Below are positions 1 to 11,540 of a stretch of 64,000 bases of DNA, piece by piece. Source of the DNA: Cheilinus undulatus (lineage: Eukaryota > Chordata > Actinopteri > Labriformes > Labridae); the NCBI RefSeq assembly GCF_018320785.1, contig NC_054871.1, forward strand, positions 16,860,339 through 16,924,338, read 5' to 3'. The position numbers were made by a program, and so were the translations under genes. The notes beneath the pieces were generated by a model. The model was not told the origin of the DNA and made no database searches. It worked only from the letters and a program-made list of their open reading frames with translations. Every line of letters starts with the position of its first letter. Positions within the stretch are counted from its first letter, which is position 1.

Positions 1-540
1 AACATTTCACCATATCTGCCTAGAAGACTTGAGCACCTATAATTTCATTTAAAGGCTACACATTTATTGTAGGTCAAGGCAAGAAAAAAAAATCATATAG
101 AACATTTAGGCAACAAGAACATTCAAATTGCTGCAAACAAGACTGAAGAATCATGACAAAATGCAAAAAATACAGACGCAAATCATCAATGCAAATTATT
201 GGAAAATCAAAAAAAGATGTGAGAATAACAGAAAAACAGGAGCTAAAATAAAGGAAAAAACACTCTTTAAAGTTAAATGGAATTGTTCTACAATTTAAAA
301 AGTAAAATAATTAAACAACATTTTTAAAATGTCAGTTGAAAACAGACGAGTCCTCAGAATTTTAAAACATGATTTTAGGCAAAGAAAAGCACATGATCAA
401 TAATGCTACATGGAATTTTGTGCTTACAACTAGCTCTACATAACAGCAGTTTTATGTTACCTACACTGGGGGCAATAATGTACATTATTTTGAAAGCTCA
501 CACCGGAAACACTTAATATTATCTCTAACCTGACGCTGGT
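1..540. other. AT-rich intergenic DNA, nothing recognised
   Basis: This stretch is AT-rich, with many short A runs and no credible coding frame, splice pattern or RNA gene. A reverse-strand AATAAA lies near 62-67, but no minus-strand coding sequence precedes it, so I do not treat it as a gene end. Confidence 0.5.
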
Positions 541-760
541 GTACTTTTCGTTTCGCAGGGAGGAGTCAGACGTTAGTTTATGTATTAAAGTGACATATTT
601 ATTGAATTATCGGCAATTTTACAACATGAATCGCACCATGTGTCCATAATGTAGTGTTAATGTCGATGATGCCAAACTATCGATCAGGAGGACAATATTT
701 TCGATAAAAGATCGAAGGAAACTGACGGAACAGGAAGGCGGAACAAGTAAGTTCTGGTCG
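540..760 (+). promoter_or_regulatory. mob3a: Likely mob3a promoter and non-coding first exon
   Basis: CpG density rises here compared with the flanks. A good splice donor (GTAAGT, 747-752) follows a purine-rich ETS-like stretch, and the next strong acceptor downstream is that of the first coding exon at 2390/2391. This fits a non-coding first exon ending near 746. No TATA box is obvious and the transcription start cannot be placed from sequence alone. Confidence 0.35.
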
Positions 761-1544
761 GGAAAGTGGCTTTCAACTGTGCCGTTTCGTCACCGTTTGA
801 TCGTCCGTCTGAGATAATGCCTGCTTTTACACGGTTGTATTGAAAGTGCCATGTGAATTAACGATGTATAATGTGTGTTTGTACTGCATAGTTTGTTCTT
901 TTTACCTGTTTTAGACTGCAACAAGTCCGACCGACTTAGCTAGTCACGTCACGAATAAACTTGTCGTCATGTGCCTTGTTGTTTAATCTCTAGCTTTTAT
1001 GCGGAAAAAAGTGGGCTTAAACGATACAAAGTCCGCATTAGTATAACAATGAGGGTGCAGTTATTTTGAATATAAGCCCATGTAAGCCTGTTAAGTTGCC
1101 GTTATGCTGGCTACAGGCGGTTTGAGTGTGTTTTATTGTCATTCCGCAGATTCTTGGTCTCGCGGCAGAATAAGCGCCTGAAATAGGAAATGACTCATGT
1201 TCACTTTAAGGCGATGTTTCATCTTTAATGCAACTTAACCTCCCCTCTGCTGTCACTGTTCAGACGTGTCTTTTAGCCGAGATGTTGGGCAGAAGCTGAA
1301 TTTAGGCCTCCTCGTTTCACTTAGCTAAATAAGTAAACCGAAAAGTGAACTTGACGACAAATTACAGCTGCATGACTTCCATCTTTGGTACCACATACTT
1401 ATGTGTTTGAGACTTTGTCAACGGATGTTGGGTACTTTCCTACATCATTGAATGCAACTTTGAGGCCCAAGATAGTCCATAAAATTGGGACACAAATTGT
1501 TGTGTGATTTCCCAGCCAACTCTCATGTATTACATGATTAATAA

Positions 1545-1700
1545 GTGTAAGGGACTGCAATAAAGCTGAAATGATTAATTGATAAGTTCACCAACCAAAC
1601 TATTTTAATCATCTATTCATGTAGAGCTAGAAAAGGGTTCAATAATGAATTCATCAGTTAATTGCTGAATTAACTGACAACCAATTTAATAATATCTCAA
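1545..1700. repeat. Possible degenerate dispersed repeat
   Basis: This AT-rich stretch has repeated AATTGAT/ATTAATT-type words resembling a very common dispersed fish repeat. It is too decayed to assign borders or a family, and it lies in the presumed first intron of mob3a. Confidence 0.2.
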
Positions 1701-2002
1701 GTGTTTTGGCTGGGGTGCTACTGATGAAAAGTATAAATTCCTTCATTTTAGTCTTTCTGCTGTGAATTCTCTCTGGATCTTTTGTATTTTTATGACAGTG
1801 AACACAGTTTTTTTATTGTTTCTGTCATTTTGTTGACTAAACACATGATTGAAATGTCCAGATCATTGTAACCTTCAGCTGCAACCACAGATGAATACAT
1901 TTACAACTTTATAATGCATCAATGCCAGATGTTACCTATTTCAGGCACAAAATCTGTTGAGGTATTGGACTCTGATCAGCTATCTTTCTTTCTTTTCTTT
2001 CT

Positions 2003-2180
2003 TAAAGATTTATTTTTGGGCATTTTTGCCTATATTTGAGAGAAAGGAGAGTGGATTGGGTCAGAAACAGGGGTGAGAAAGTGGGGAATGACATGCGTTG
2101 AAAGAGTCACAGGCCAGACTTGAACCCGGGCCGCCTGCATACATGGGGCGCGACCTAACCACTAGACCATCCATGCCTCT
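2003..2180 (-). mobile_element. tRNA-derived SINE, copy 1 (reverse)
   Basis: Read on the minus strand, this has a tRNA-like head (GGTCTAGTGGTTAGG as an A-box region, then GGTTCAAGTC as the B box), a conserved body and a tail ending AAAAATAAATCTTTAAG. Four more copies of the same family occur in the window (6046, 6885, 56710, 59562). It lies in the presumed first intron of mob3a. Confidence 0.8.
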
Positions 2181-2390
2181 TATATTTCTGTTCTGACATT
2201 TTCCTGGTTAAATTATTTTTAATTTTTAATATGGAAAATGTTGTATTAGTCTTTAATTGTATTGTTGTATTGCATACATAGGAAGAGTGTTCCCTACAAC
2301 ATCAGGTCAATAAAAAAAATATGAATATCATTTTTGACATCAATTAATCAAACTTTTTTCTTTTTTCTCCCTTCCTTAAATGAAACACAG

Positions 2391-2511
2391 GATCACAGAC
2401 TGAGCAGAAAGCAAGACCAAATCATAACAAAGACTCCGTGCTGCTTGTTGACTCAACCTTTTGACTGCTTCCATTTCAACAGTAAATAATTCACCTCCAC
2501 CACATGCAACC
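2391..2511 (+). other. mob3a: mob3a 5'UTR part of the first coding exon
   Basis: A long pyrimidine tract followed by ACAG at 2387-2390 gives a strong acceptor. The exon then has 121 nt of leader before the start codon at 2512. It contains an upstream ATG at 2504 that opens a short overlapping frame. Confidence 0.65.
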
Positions 2512-2527
2512 ATGTCCTTGGCCCTGA
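2504..2527 (+). other. Overlapping upstream ORF (7 codons) in mob3a leader
   Basis: An ATG eight bases upstream of the mob3a start opens a 7-codon frame, MQPCPWP, stopping at 2525-2527 out of frame with the main ORF. Its context is weak (C at -3 and C at +4), while the main ATG has A at -3, so leaky scanning should reach the main start. Confidence 0.5.
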
Positions 2528-5500
2528 AACAAGTCTTCAACAAAGACAGGACATTCCGGCCCAAGCGCAAGTTTGAGCCCGGGACGCAGCGCTTCGAGCT
2601 GCACAAGAAGGCCCAGGCATCTCTGAACGCAGGGCTGGACCTGAAGCAGGCCGTGCAGCTGCCCCACGGTGAGGACCTCAACGACTGGGTGGCTGTTCAC
2701 GTGGTTGACTTCTTCAACCGCATCAACCTCATCTATGGCACCATCAGTGACTCGTGCACCGATCAGACCTGCCCGGTCATGTCCGGGGGGCCCAAGTACG
2801 AATACCGCTGGCAGGATGAGCACAAGTACAAGAGGCCGACGGCGCTGTCGGCCCCCAAATACATGAGCTTGCTCATGGACTGGATCGAGGTACAAATCAA
2901 CAATGAGAACATCTTCCCCACCAATGTTGGTAAGTGTACAGATCAGGTACTGATGATGCGTCTGCTTCAAACCCTCTGTTCAGTTACAGAGTTAGCCATT
3001 TTTAATTAAAGTTAAGTCTAAAAGTGTTTCAAGTATAAAAGGCTGCCTCTACCTAGAAGGAAAGATGACATGGGTTTGTCTCTGAGTCAGGTACAGAACA
3101 TCCAAGCATCCACCCATTCATTCACAGCACAACAGACCTTCAGCGTCACAAGTTCAGCCATTAATCTCATTGTCTGTTCAGCTATTTCATTTCATTATCT
3201 GCTCAAGTAACCGTCATGACATAATGATCAGTGCCAATCCCAAATGACAGAGTGCTGTTGTTCTTGTCTGTACAACCGTCAAAACCCAAATGATGTCTAA
3301 TTAATGATTGCAAACAATAACACAAACAGCAAACTGTTACAGCTGATGCACAGGTCACTGGGGTTTAATATATGTGTCCACATGGGCTTTATATAATTGT
3401 TTCTGTTGTGGCAAAGATAAAAGCACCAAATTATGAAAGTAGAATTAGTAATGCCTGCCATTGGTCCTTTTTAAGGTGTCTGGATTGCATAACAAATAAT
3501 ATGAGGGAGGACAGGTGATCTGTTATTTTTTTAAAGGATACACAGATGAATTAGACACATATTTCCACACATATATTTGCACTGCAGCATTCCATGTAAT
3601 TGCAAACTAACAAATATTGACAAATTAACATTTTTTTTCTCTACATGTATTTTTATCATATACACTGCTTAACAAATTTATTAGACCACCTGTCATATTC
3701 GTCTCAGAGACCATCCAGTGTCATGAAGTGCTTTAATGCAGCATTTTCATTTTCAGTGAGCTCTCAACGCTTTACCATTTTGAACAGGAATGAGGAATTT
3801 CGAACTGAATTCACCTTTTTATACCCAAATTTGAGCCGGCTCACTGGGCTTCTCTGAGAAGTCAGAAATTAATCAAGCATAACATTCAACCACTAAAACT
3901 AATTTTTATATTCAGGAATGCAAGTAAATAAATATAATTTGACATATTAATCAAGAAATAATAATGTGCTTTGCTATTTTTTCAGTTTTTTTGTAAATCA
4001 GTAAATTTGAAAATTCATGGATAGCAATAATAATTATATTTTAGCATTAAAAATATCATTTCAGTTAAAGAGCTTCTACATATTGGTGTATTAACCATTG
4101 CAGAAACATAAAAAAATATTTTGGTAATTACCAATGCTGTTAATTTAGGGCAGCTGTGGCATAAACCTTACTTTGGGTGGTGGTCTAATAAATTTGTTAA
4201 GCACTGTATATATCTACTGTAGTTAATTCAAGAGTCTTTGATTTTTCATGAAGTATTTGTGTATTAAACGGCATATATTTATTGGTTGATTGTTCAGAGT
4301 TCAAAAGCCTGAAAAAGCTGCTGCAATAGGAAAATATTTAATATTTTTATGCAATAAATGATCCATAATATTAATTGCTCTTTCAGTGGAAACCCCATGT
4401 CAGCAGTGGTCACATGAAAGATTTGAAAAAGCTTTTTTAATGATTAACATGTAATATACACAAAAGAAAATTAAGATTAGATCTAGATAATTAGATCTAG
4501 ATTTTCCTGCAGTGTGGAGGCGTTTCAATCTAAGGCCCCTGTTTCTCCCCAAAAACTAGATGATCTCAAAGAGGATTAAATGATTTAATCTGCAAGGCTA
4601 CAAATATTAGATTATCAGCAGTGTTGCACATTTCAAACACTATCAGCTAATCTTCTGCTGCTGTGGCATTGTCCATGTTCTTTTATCTCTGCGTGCATGC
4701 CCTGTGCTGTAGACCGGCATCTGACTAACTAGAGAAACATCCAAGCAATGGATTTAGAAATGGGTCACACAATGCACAGCATGCTAAGAATAGAAACGAC
4801 CTCTGACGCGTCTGTCCTCTGGAACAGATTCCTGAAATATCATTGAATTAGTCAAAGCAAAACGACATACTAAATTAAACGCTCGGTCAGAGCCCGGGCT
4901 TATCCCCCAGACCAAGTTGTGTTGATTTTCCATCACGGAAGAAGTGATGCAGATTGTTTAATCATGCTTGCATCCTGCCAGAGGACAAAACGGGTTGAAA
5001 TATTAAAGGGTAGTTAAAATATTCTATGAAATCGCCTTTAAATGCATCAGTATTTCAGGCACGTTTTTTTCTGTGAAACAAATGGCAAAAGGTCATCCTG
5101 GCTTGACCGTCGTGCTCTCTTGTCTCCATCTGTTTGACTCCCAGGTACTCCCTTCCCTAAGCACTTCATGCAGGTGGCTAAGAAGATTTTGTCGCGTCTG
5201 TTCCGGGTGTTTGTCCACGTCTACATCCACCACTTTGACCGCGTGAGCCAGATGGGGGCCGAGGCTCACGTCAACACCTGCTACAAGCATTTCTATTACT
5301 TTGTTACTGAGTTTAACCTGACGGACCACAAAGAGCTGGAGCCTCTGGTGAGTAGGGGGGTGAAAGGTACAGCTAAATAGAGGCACACTATAAATTGGAA
5401 TAGAAGAAAATCTTTGACATGTTTTGAAGTGATACCATTAAAAAAAACAGCCCTAAATAGTTAAAACGCTGCTGTGAGAAATGGAAGGTGCATGGAAAAG

Positions 5501-8500
5501 CACACAATATGACTGCACGCAATTGTAAATAGAAGACACAAACCTTGTTTGTTGCTGTGTAGGAGTTCATAATAACTAGTAATTAATAAGTAAAGCCTTT
5601 AAGATAACAGATTTTTGAGAACTATATGCATATTCTCTTGTTAAGAAAGCCAAAAATAGTATTTTACTAAATATTTAGAGATGGTTTTTTTTTTATTTTC
5701 TAAGTAAAACAGCACAAAACCACACAAAAAGCATCACTATCAATTGTTTTACAGTTAAAAAGTGGCAGCTCCCTCTTGTGGACACTTGTAGCTAAGATTC
5801 TATTTCCCCCATATTAAATTGGTAGACACAGGTAAAATAGTAGATAAACTGTGCTTGGTTACTGCTAACAATAATAAAAATGTTTTTTATAGGAGCTTTT
5901 GTGGCTTCATAGTCTGGCAGTGCAAGACAATCACATCAAGTTTGGTTAATTTGGTTTGACACTAACAAAGGTCATTACTTACAAGCTCTACTTCTTTATG
6001 CTGCTATTTATCAGAGCAGCAAAGTTCTGTAAAAGTAGGCTGCTTTGGGTGCTTGGGGCCTGGTGGTGAAGTTCGCACGCCCAATGTATATAAGGGCTGT
6101 TGTCCTTGAAACTGGCAGCCCACGTCATATACAAACTGTGGCCTCTTTCTCACATGCTACTCTAGCCTTTTTCCCCCCAGTTTCTTACTGTCCTTTCTGG
6201 TTAAAGGCATAAAAGCCCTGAAAATAAACTTATAAAGAAAGAGGTTTGCAGCTTGGCTAGTTAGCTTTTACTAATATCCATTTAATACTCTTTTTATTAA
6301 TATTTTAGTACTTAAATACTTAACAGAGTTTGACTTTGCAGAAGTTTATCCAGTTATGAAAGCAGTTTCAGAATGTTTCTACCAGTAGTCACCATCTTAG
6401 TTATTTATGAACATCCCTTTACTGGGCTTAAGCCTGCCCTATAGTACGTAGATGAATGTTTGCTATTGGTCTGACCTCAATCAGGCCGGATGGAAATCTG
6501 TCTACATCTGCTAGAGCAAATACAACATAAGCTCAAAGATACATCTGCCTCCCAGGCTAGTGACCCACTGCTTTGGGCCGCTGACCATGAACTGAAAAGC
6601 AATACACAGATGTAAGCTGGGTGTTGCAAAGTGAAAGTATTTTACTCATTCAACTTTGCAGAAAGGCAACAAAGTATTGCAGATTCCAGAAGTTTGCTTA
6701 AGACTGCAGGATTAGAATTAATATGTCATTTGTTGGTCATAATCATGAGTGAAACTCTATCCTGTTGCCATATGCGGCATGCAAATCCATCAGCCCCCCC
6801 ACCCAAAGTAATTCAAGCGTAGTCCCAGGAGAGGCGGGATATAGATTCTGTTTTATTCCCTTCTCTCTCTCTCTCTCTCTCTCTTTTTAAGGATTTATTT
6901 ATTTATTTATTTTTATTTGGAGAGGACAGGGCAGTGGATAATGTAGAAAGTCAGGGAGTGGGGAATAACATGCAGGAAAGAAGTCACAGGTTGGACTCGA
7001 ACACAGACCACATGCTTGGAAGATTCAAATTCAGTCATCTTTATCCCAGAAGGGCAATTCAGTCATACAGTCTACCACACCTTATTAAAGAAACCAAAAC
7101 AATAGGGGAAACAAAAATACAGCAATATATAGACAAACACATTCTCATGTCAGTGACAACAGACTAGCAGAAAACATGGGAGCACCTTAAATACAGAAAA
7201 TACAATGCCAGAAATGCATTAGAGAAGTAAGACATACCTGAGACTAAAAGTAAGCACTGACCACATGTTAGTTTCAGCTTTTGGCAGCCTGATAGCTGAA
7301 GGGATAAATGAGTTAGAGTACCTCTTAGTTTTTCTTTGGGTGTGCATGATAGTGCTGCTCTGAAGGGAAAAGCCCGATATACACTGTGGGATTTTGCTGT
7401 TCATATAAAAGATGATCAATCATGGCCATATCGTTGGTCGTGGCTTTAAAAACGGTGGTCCTATGTCACACTGTGATTCAGGTCGACAGATAGCTGTTGT
7501 CATGGTCTCGCATCCGAATGTAGCCTGGGATAAAATTCTGACAGTGTCAGAAATTTAAGATGACCATCTTACAATGGGACTCCTGCTACAACCTATGCTG
7601 ACTAACAAACCAACAGGAATGCAGCAAAAAATGACTTATGGCACTGGTGCTAATAGACAAACAAGTTAGCATTAGACAATGCCAGAAAGCAGAGTTTGTG
7701 GATTCCATCAAGGATGAAAATCGTGATCTCAGATGTTTTTCTAATCTTATGAATGCTACAGTTACAAAGGCTTTGTTGTTGCTAATCATTATTTACCATG
7801 GCACTGGCGGCACCGATAGATTACACACAGTGATGTGGCGTACACTGATGACATTTATTTCTAGCATATTGGCGTAGCTTGTGATTCAGCTGCGTTTAGT
7901 GGGAGTTGTCATTGTTCAGTCTGCATACATCAAACTTCATGTCGTATGAGATTCATGTCGCACAGTGTAGCATAACACAAACTTGTTAAAAACACACAGT
8001 CTGTAGGAGGCTTTAGAGACAAAGGTACCAGGTCAATTGCACCCTGCTGCTTTTTCTTTTGTAATTTGACAACTCTCAAAATCATTGGATGTGTTATAAT
8101 GAGATTTTCTCCAAAGACATTATCCAGTTACATGGAAACATGGCATCCCAAAGCTGTGTTGCACTCTGATCACTTTTATGCTCATTGTAATTGATTGCGT
8201 CGGTCCAAACACCCTTTGTGGGGGAACACGTCTGACTAAAGGATTAGACAATAATCTCGATGTTTGCATGGGGATTACTGTGCAGATGTTTGGATGTTTT
8301 TTAATGCTTTGCTTTGCATTAGGTACTAGTGTTTTCTAGAGTTGTGGTTATTCGTAGTGCCTTTGTTGTAGTCTATAAAGTTAAGATTAAAAAGCTGTTG
8401 CTGTTCCTGTTGTCCCAGTTTTATCTGGCATGCTCACAATTCTATTTCACTGCCATGGTTCCTGAGCGTGTTGACATTATGAGGAGTTCTAGTGTTTCAT

Positions 8501-8567
8501 TCCCTGCTCTAACTCGCTGCTCCATGTGTGTCTGCAGAAAGAGATGACCTCTCGGATGTGTCACTGA
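2512..8567 (+). CDS. mob3a: MOB kinase activator 3A (3 coding exons, 216 aa)
   Basis: Coding exons are 2512-2929, 5145-5347 and 8538-8567, all joined by GT-AG introns. Phase is 1 at the first junction and 0 at the second, giving 651 nt including TGA. The product is a MOB-family adaptor, a small zinc-containing protein of the type that binds NDR/LATS- or MST-class kinases. The start [10 protein letters not shown] is followed by [18 protein letters not shown], nearly identical to vertebrate MOB3A. The four zinc ligands are visible: C82 and C87 in SCTDQTCP, and H164 and H169 in VHVYIHHF. The end is EMTSRMCH, as in mammals, and the length (216 aa) matches human (217 aa). MOB3C is the main alternative identity; the N-terminus and the neighbouring genes favour MOB3A. 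Introns carry a Tc1 MITE and two SINEs. Function comes from the family, not from this sequence. Confidence 0.95.
3663..4206. mobile_element. Non-autonomous Tc1/mariner-type element (MITE)
   Basis: The ends are inverted repeats: CACTGCTTAACAAATTTATT at the left, and the complement of a near-identical sequence (ending GTTAAGCACTG) at the right. Both are followed by AGACCACC-type sequence and flanked by TA on each side (3661-3662 and 4207-4208), the Tc1/mariner target. At about 544 bp with no transposase frame, it is an internally deleted derivative. It lies in mob3a intron 2929-5145. Confidence 0.75.
6046..6243 (+). mobile_element. tRNA-derived SINE, copy 2 (forward)
   Basis: It has the same head (GGCCTGGTGGTGAAGTTCGC), body (ACTGTCCTTTCTGGTTAAAG) and tail (AAAATAAACTTATAAAG) as the other four copies, but is more diverged and has lost a clean B box. 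It lies inside the second mob3a coding-region intron. Confidence 0.65.
6861..6884. repeat. (CT)n microsatellite
   Basis: About 12 CT units directly abut the tail of the reverse SINE that follows. Confidence 0.85.
6885..7020 (-). mobile_element. tRNA-derived SINE, copy 3 (reverse, head-truncated)
   Basis: On the minus strand, a B-box-like TGTTCGAGTCC and the shared body lead to a tail expanded into (ATAA)n. The tRNA-like head is lost beyond about 7020. Confidence 0.65.
7025..7375. repeat. Possible fragment of an interspersed repeat
   Basis: Phrases such as CATCTTTATCCCAGAAGGGC and CAGCCTGATAGCTGAAGGG resemble a widespread fish dispersed repeat that I cannot name. There is no open frame, and the borders are set only by the neighbouring repeats. 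Confidence 0.3.
7379..7969. repeat. Candidate degenerate MITE
   Basis: TACACTGTGGGAT at the left end and ATGTCGCACAGTGTA at the right end form an imperfect terminal inverted repeat. Internal blocks repeat TCACACTGTGATTC-like words. No coding capacity is seen. The superfamily is uncertain. Confidence 0.3.
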
Positions 8568-9235
8568 GGGAGCGCTGAACCTGTTGACACACGCCGGACA
8601 AACATCCGTCCATCTACACGACTGCAGCGGACAACGATAAGAACAAATTCCAGAAAGAGTCTATTTTTATATTTAAGTACTGTAATCTATTTTAGCCACA
8701 TACTGTAGGTTTAAAGCAAGAACCTTATCATATGAGGCATCCTGTTCCTTTAAGAAAAAAGTTTTCAAACATTTTATCAGAGCACAGTATTATGAGGTGT
8801 ATGTTTGTGTTGATGTTTTTCTATTTTATTTGAATCTCAATCATTCCAGGAGGCTTCTGACTTTCTGTCTTTTAGATCTAAAATTAGTACGATTTCTTAC
8901 TGTATGTCTATAAAATCACTATGTTGTTACATTAAAATGAATCTTTACTCTATTATAACGAGTTTGGTTTGCATTCTTTAAAAAAACAACACTTAACTGG
9001 CTGTCCTGCGAAGCTAAAAAAAACCTGGCAATGACCAAAACATCTTTGCAGTATTGTGATGTACAAATAGTCCTAAAAGGTTGGATCATAAAAAGAAAGG
9101 CACATATTTTTAAACACAGGATGATTTTAAAGCCCATTTAAGGTGTTTTGGAATGTTTTAGGCTCGTTGCCATTCATTCAGATGGTCTTTGCACATTTGG
9201 AAATGTACTAAATAAAGTCCACGGTGTGCTGTGGA
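8568..9235 (+). other. mob3a: mob3a 3'UTR
   Basis: The untranslated tail follows the TGA at 8565-8567. It is AT-rich and ends at the only well-placed AATAAA (9211-9216), which is followed by a GT-rich stretch. The exact cleavage site is unknown. Confidence 0.65.
9211..9216 (+). terminator. mob3a: mob3a polyadenylation signal
   Basis: A canonical AATAAA lies 644 nt after the stop codon, with a GT-rich downstream element (GGTGTGCTGTGG). Confidence 0.65.
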
Positions 9236-9239
9236 GTCA

Positions 9240-10190
9240 GACATAAGTTTATGTCATTGCACACTTTGGGCCCTGCGCCATCCGGCAGGTTCTCAGATGT
9301 CGAGCCTGCAGGTGTTTGTTGCAGATACACTTGGCAGCTGAAGGTCACACGAGACTAGATCCTCACATGACAGATCTGTAGTAGCGGCACCTGCTCAAAA
9401 GGCCAGGTATGAAAGCGTCCACTGGGTGGCATCACAAACCAAAAGCGGCAGCCTGAGCTGGGGAAACACTGAAGTGGGTTGAGTGTACTTGATAGCCCTG
9501 CTGCACTCTGCCTGATGTCCCAGTTATAGAAACGAGGAGGAGAGGAAGTGCAGCCTCCCTAGACTTGATTCGGGTTAATGATTCGAATAAGCCGGTTATA
9601 TAAGAAACAGGCCAGACTGTTCTGTGATGAAAACAGAGAGTTTTTGTTCGCGGTCTGCCCGGCTTTGTTTGATTGGGTCAACTGCAGTCATGAACCACAT
9701 TGTTGGTCAGATTTAGACACAGTTATCAGTTGTAATAGGTTGGATTATGTGAACACCAATCTTGGGCACAAGCATGCCTATTTAACTTTAATCACAAGAA
9801 AAAGGAACAGGTTTCTTGCAGCAGCAACAATATTAACGTAATTTGTACAGCACTTTTAAAAACAAGGGTTTACAAAGTGTTTTTCACATAACGTACATAA
9901 GAGCAAAGCTAGAAAACCCAGACAAAAACAGAGGACCTGAAACAGAAAAGCAGAAGACAAAAGAAATGAACTTGGCAGCATTATAAGGGAATCTATAAAG
10001 GGATATAAGCTCTAAGGAAAGAAGAGCCAAAAGGCCACTGGAATAAATTGAGGTTAATAGGGAATCGGAACAATTAGAATAAATATCTTGAGTATTTTAA
10101 GACTCATTAAGATCTGAAAGATAAGAGCTGTTAATTAAAGGTGTAAGTCTGAGCAGGACTAGCAGTAACTACAGAAGCCTTTAGAGGACA
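9240..10190. other. Intergenic, no gene seen
   Basis: The GC content is slightly higher at 9240-9560, but no splice-compatible coding frame is present. The part from about 9840 resembles a decayed dispersed repeat (CAGCACTTTTAAAAACAAGG) of uncertain family. Confidence 0.4.
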
Positions 10191-10194
10191 TACA

Positions 10195-10480
10195 CGGATG
10201 AAAAGTTTAGAATATCATGTAAAAGTCCATTTTTCCAATGATTTCCTTCAGAAAGTTAAACTTCTATATACTGTAGATTCCTCTCACACAAAGTGAAATA
10301 GTTCAAGACTTCTTTGTTTAAATATCGATGATTATGGCTTACAGGTCATGAAAATCAAAAACCCACTGTCTCCAAATATTAGAATATTGTGGAAAAGTCC
10401 AATTTTCTGAGGTTTCCTGAGCATTCATTCTCCCACTCCATTTCATCACACACAACTGCAATCATGGAGAAGAAGGTTGC
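10195..10480. repeat. Degenerate interspersed repeat with paired 20-bp motif
   Basis: TTAGAATATCATGTAAAAGT near 10208 and TTAGAATATTGTGGAAAAGT near 10380 are two copies of one motif flanking GATGATTATGGCTTACAGGT. This layout is typical of a common fish non-autonomous repeat that I cannot name with confidence. Confidence 0.45.
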
Positions 10481-11094
10481 AAAGCTAAATAAAAGAAATA
10501 AAACATGTTTCAACATGTTTATGGAAATAATGGCCATAAGGTGTTCCAGGCTAAAGAGGAAGAGGCCAGTCCAGATTGTTAACAGCTATGTGTATTGCAG
10601 GGGTGAATTAGTGTCCATGGTATGGATAACCTACACATCTGTGATGCAGTGTCAATTTTGGCAGCTATTTTAAATCTTATCATAGTCATAATATTTTGTC
10701 TTCTTTTGTCACTTCTCCTCTCTATTGACTCCGTCTCATTTCAGTCGACAGAAATTTTAAAACATTTTTGTCCCGTTTCAGCCCATAAAATATCCTTACA
10801 GGTTAGGGAAAACTTTAGTAAAAATATATTATGTTTGGCTGAACCTGCAAATGGTGACTTCTATGCATCCTGCAAATCCTAGTATCCCTCTTTCTACAGC
10901 TGAAAAGAAGAGTTACAGATCCATCCTACCAAACAGCTTGTGCTGTTAGGTAATGTTGTCAGAGTTTTCCGCACCAAAGATCTATTTTTGGCTAGTCTTA
11001 GGCTTGACTTCATCATAGAAAAAAGGTAGTTGACCAACACATCTGTGAAGGAATTGTTAGATGTACATACAGGTTTTACAGCACCATATCCAGA

Positions 11095-11540
11095 TGATTT
11101 CCCTGTTTGTTTTGACAAGACAATGACAAGCTGCATGAGTCACAACAGCATGGCTTCAGAGAAACTGGTCTGCAGTACAACCCTGTCTCCCATTGAAAAT
11201 GCATAGTGCATTATGAAGTGCATAGAAACCCTGCACTGCTAAGCAGCTTAACACGTACATTTAAGCAAAAAATGATAAAGAACACCACTCTCAGTACTTC
11301 AGCTGTAAGTGTCTTTAGTCCCAGGATGCTTTCAAATTATGGTGGAGGAATAGGTGATGCAACACAGTGGTTAAACATGCCCCTGTCCCAACTTTTTTGG
11401 AATGTTTTGCTAGGATAAAACTCAGAATGTGTGTATATTTAAAAAAAATGTATCCAAACATTACATATCTTGTCTTAGTGCTGAATCCAGTGTTTTTCAT
11501 TCATGTTTTACTCAACGTCCAACCTTTTATGGAGCTGTGG
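11095..11540 (+). pseudogene. Relic of a Tc1/mariner transposase, C-terminal part and 3' end
   Basis: The plus strand shows a stretch readable as LSPIENA, matching the C-terminal catalytic DLSPIEN region of Tc1/mariner transposases. Next come the family's 3' phrases CAACACAGTGGTTAAACATG and CCCCTGTCCCAACTTTTTTG, then a decayed terminal region ending CAACGTCCAACC. There are many stops and indels, so it is non-functional. It belongs to the family with ACAACCCC termini, also present at 59437-60910. Confidence 0.65.

Noticed and set aside
2003..2180. tRNA gene in the B-box-bearing repeats
   Set aside because: No cloverleaf can be drawn; the tRNA-like head is followed by a shared body and an A-rich tail, and there are five dispersed copies, so these are SINEs.
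2376..2970. Minus-strand frames of 101 and 159 codons at mob3a exon 1
   Set aside because: They overlap the well-supported MOB3 coding exon and have no independent similarity.
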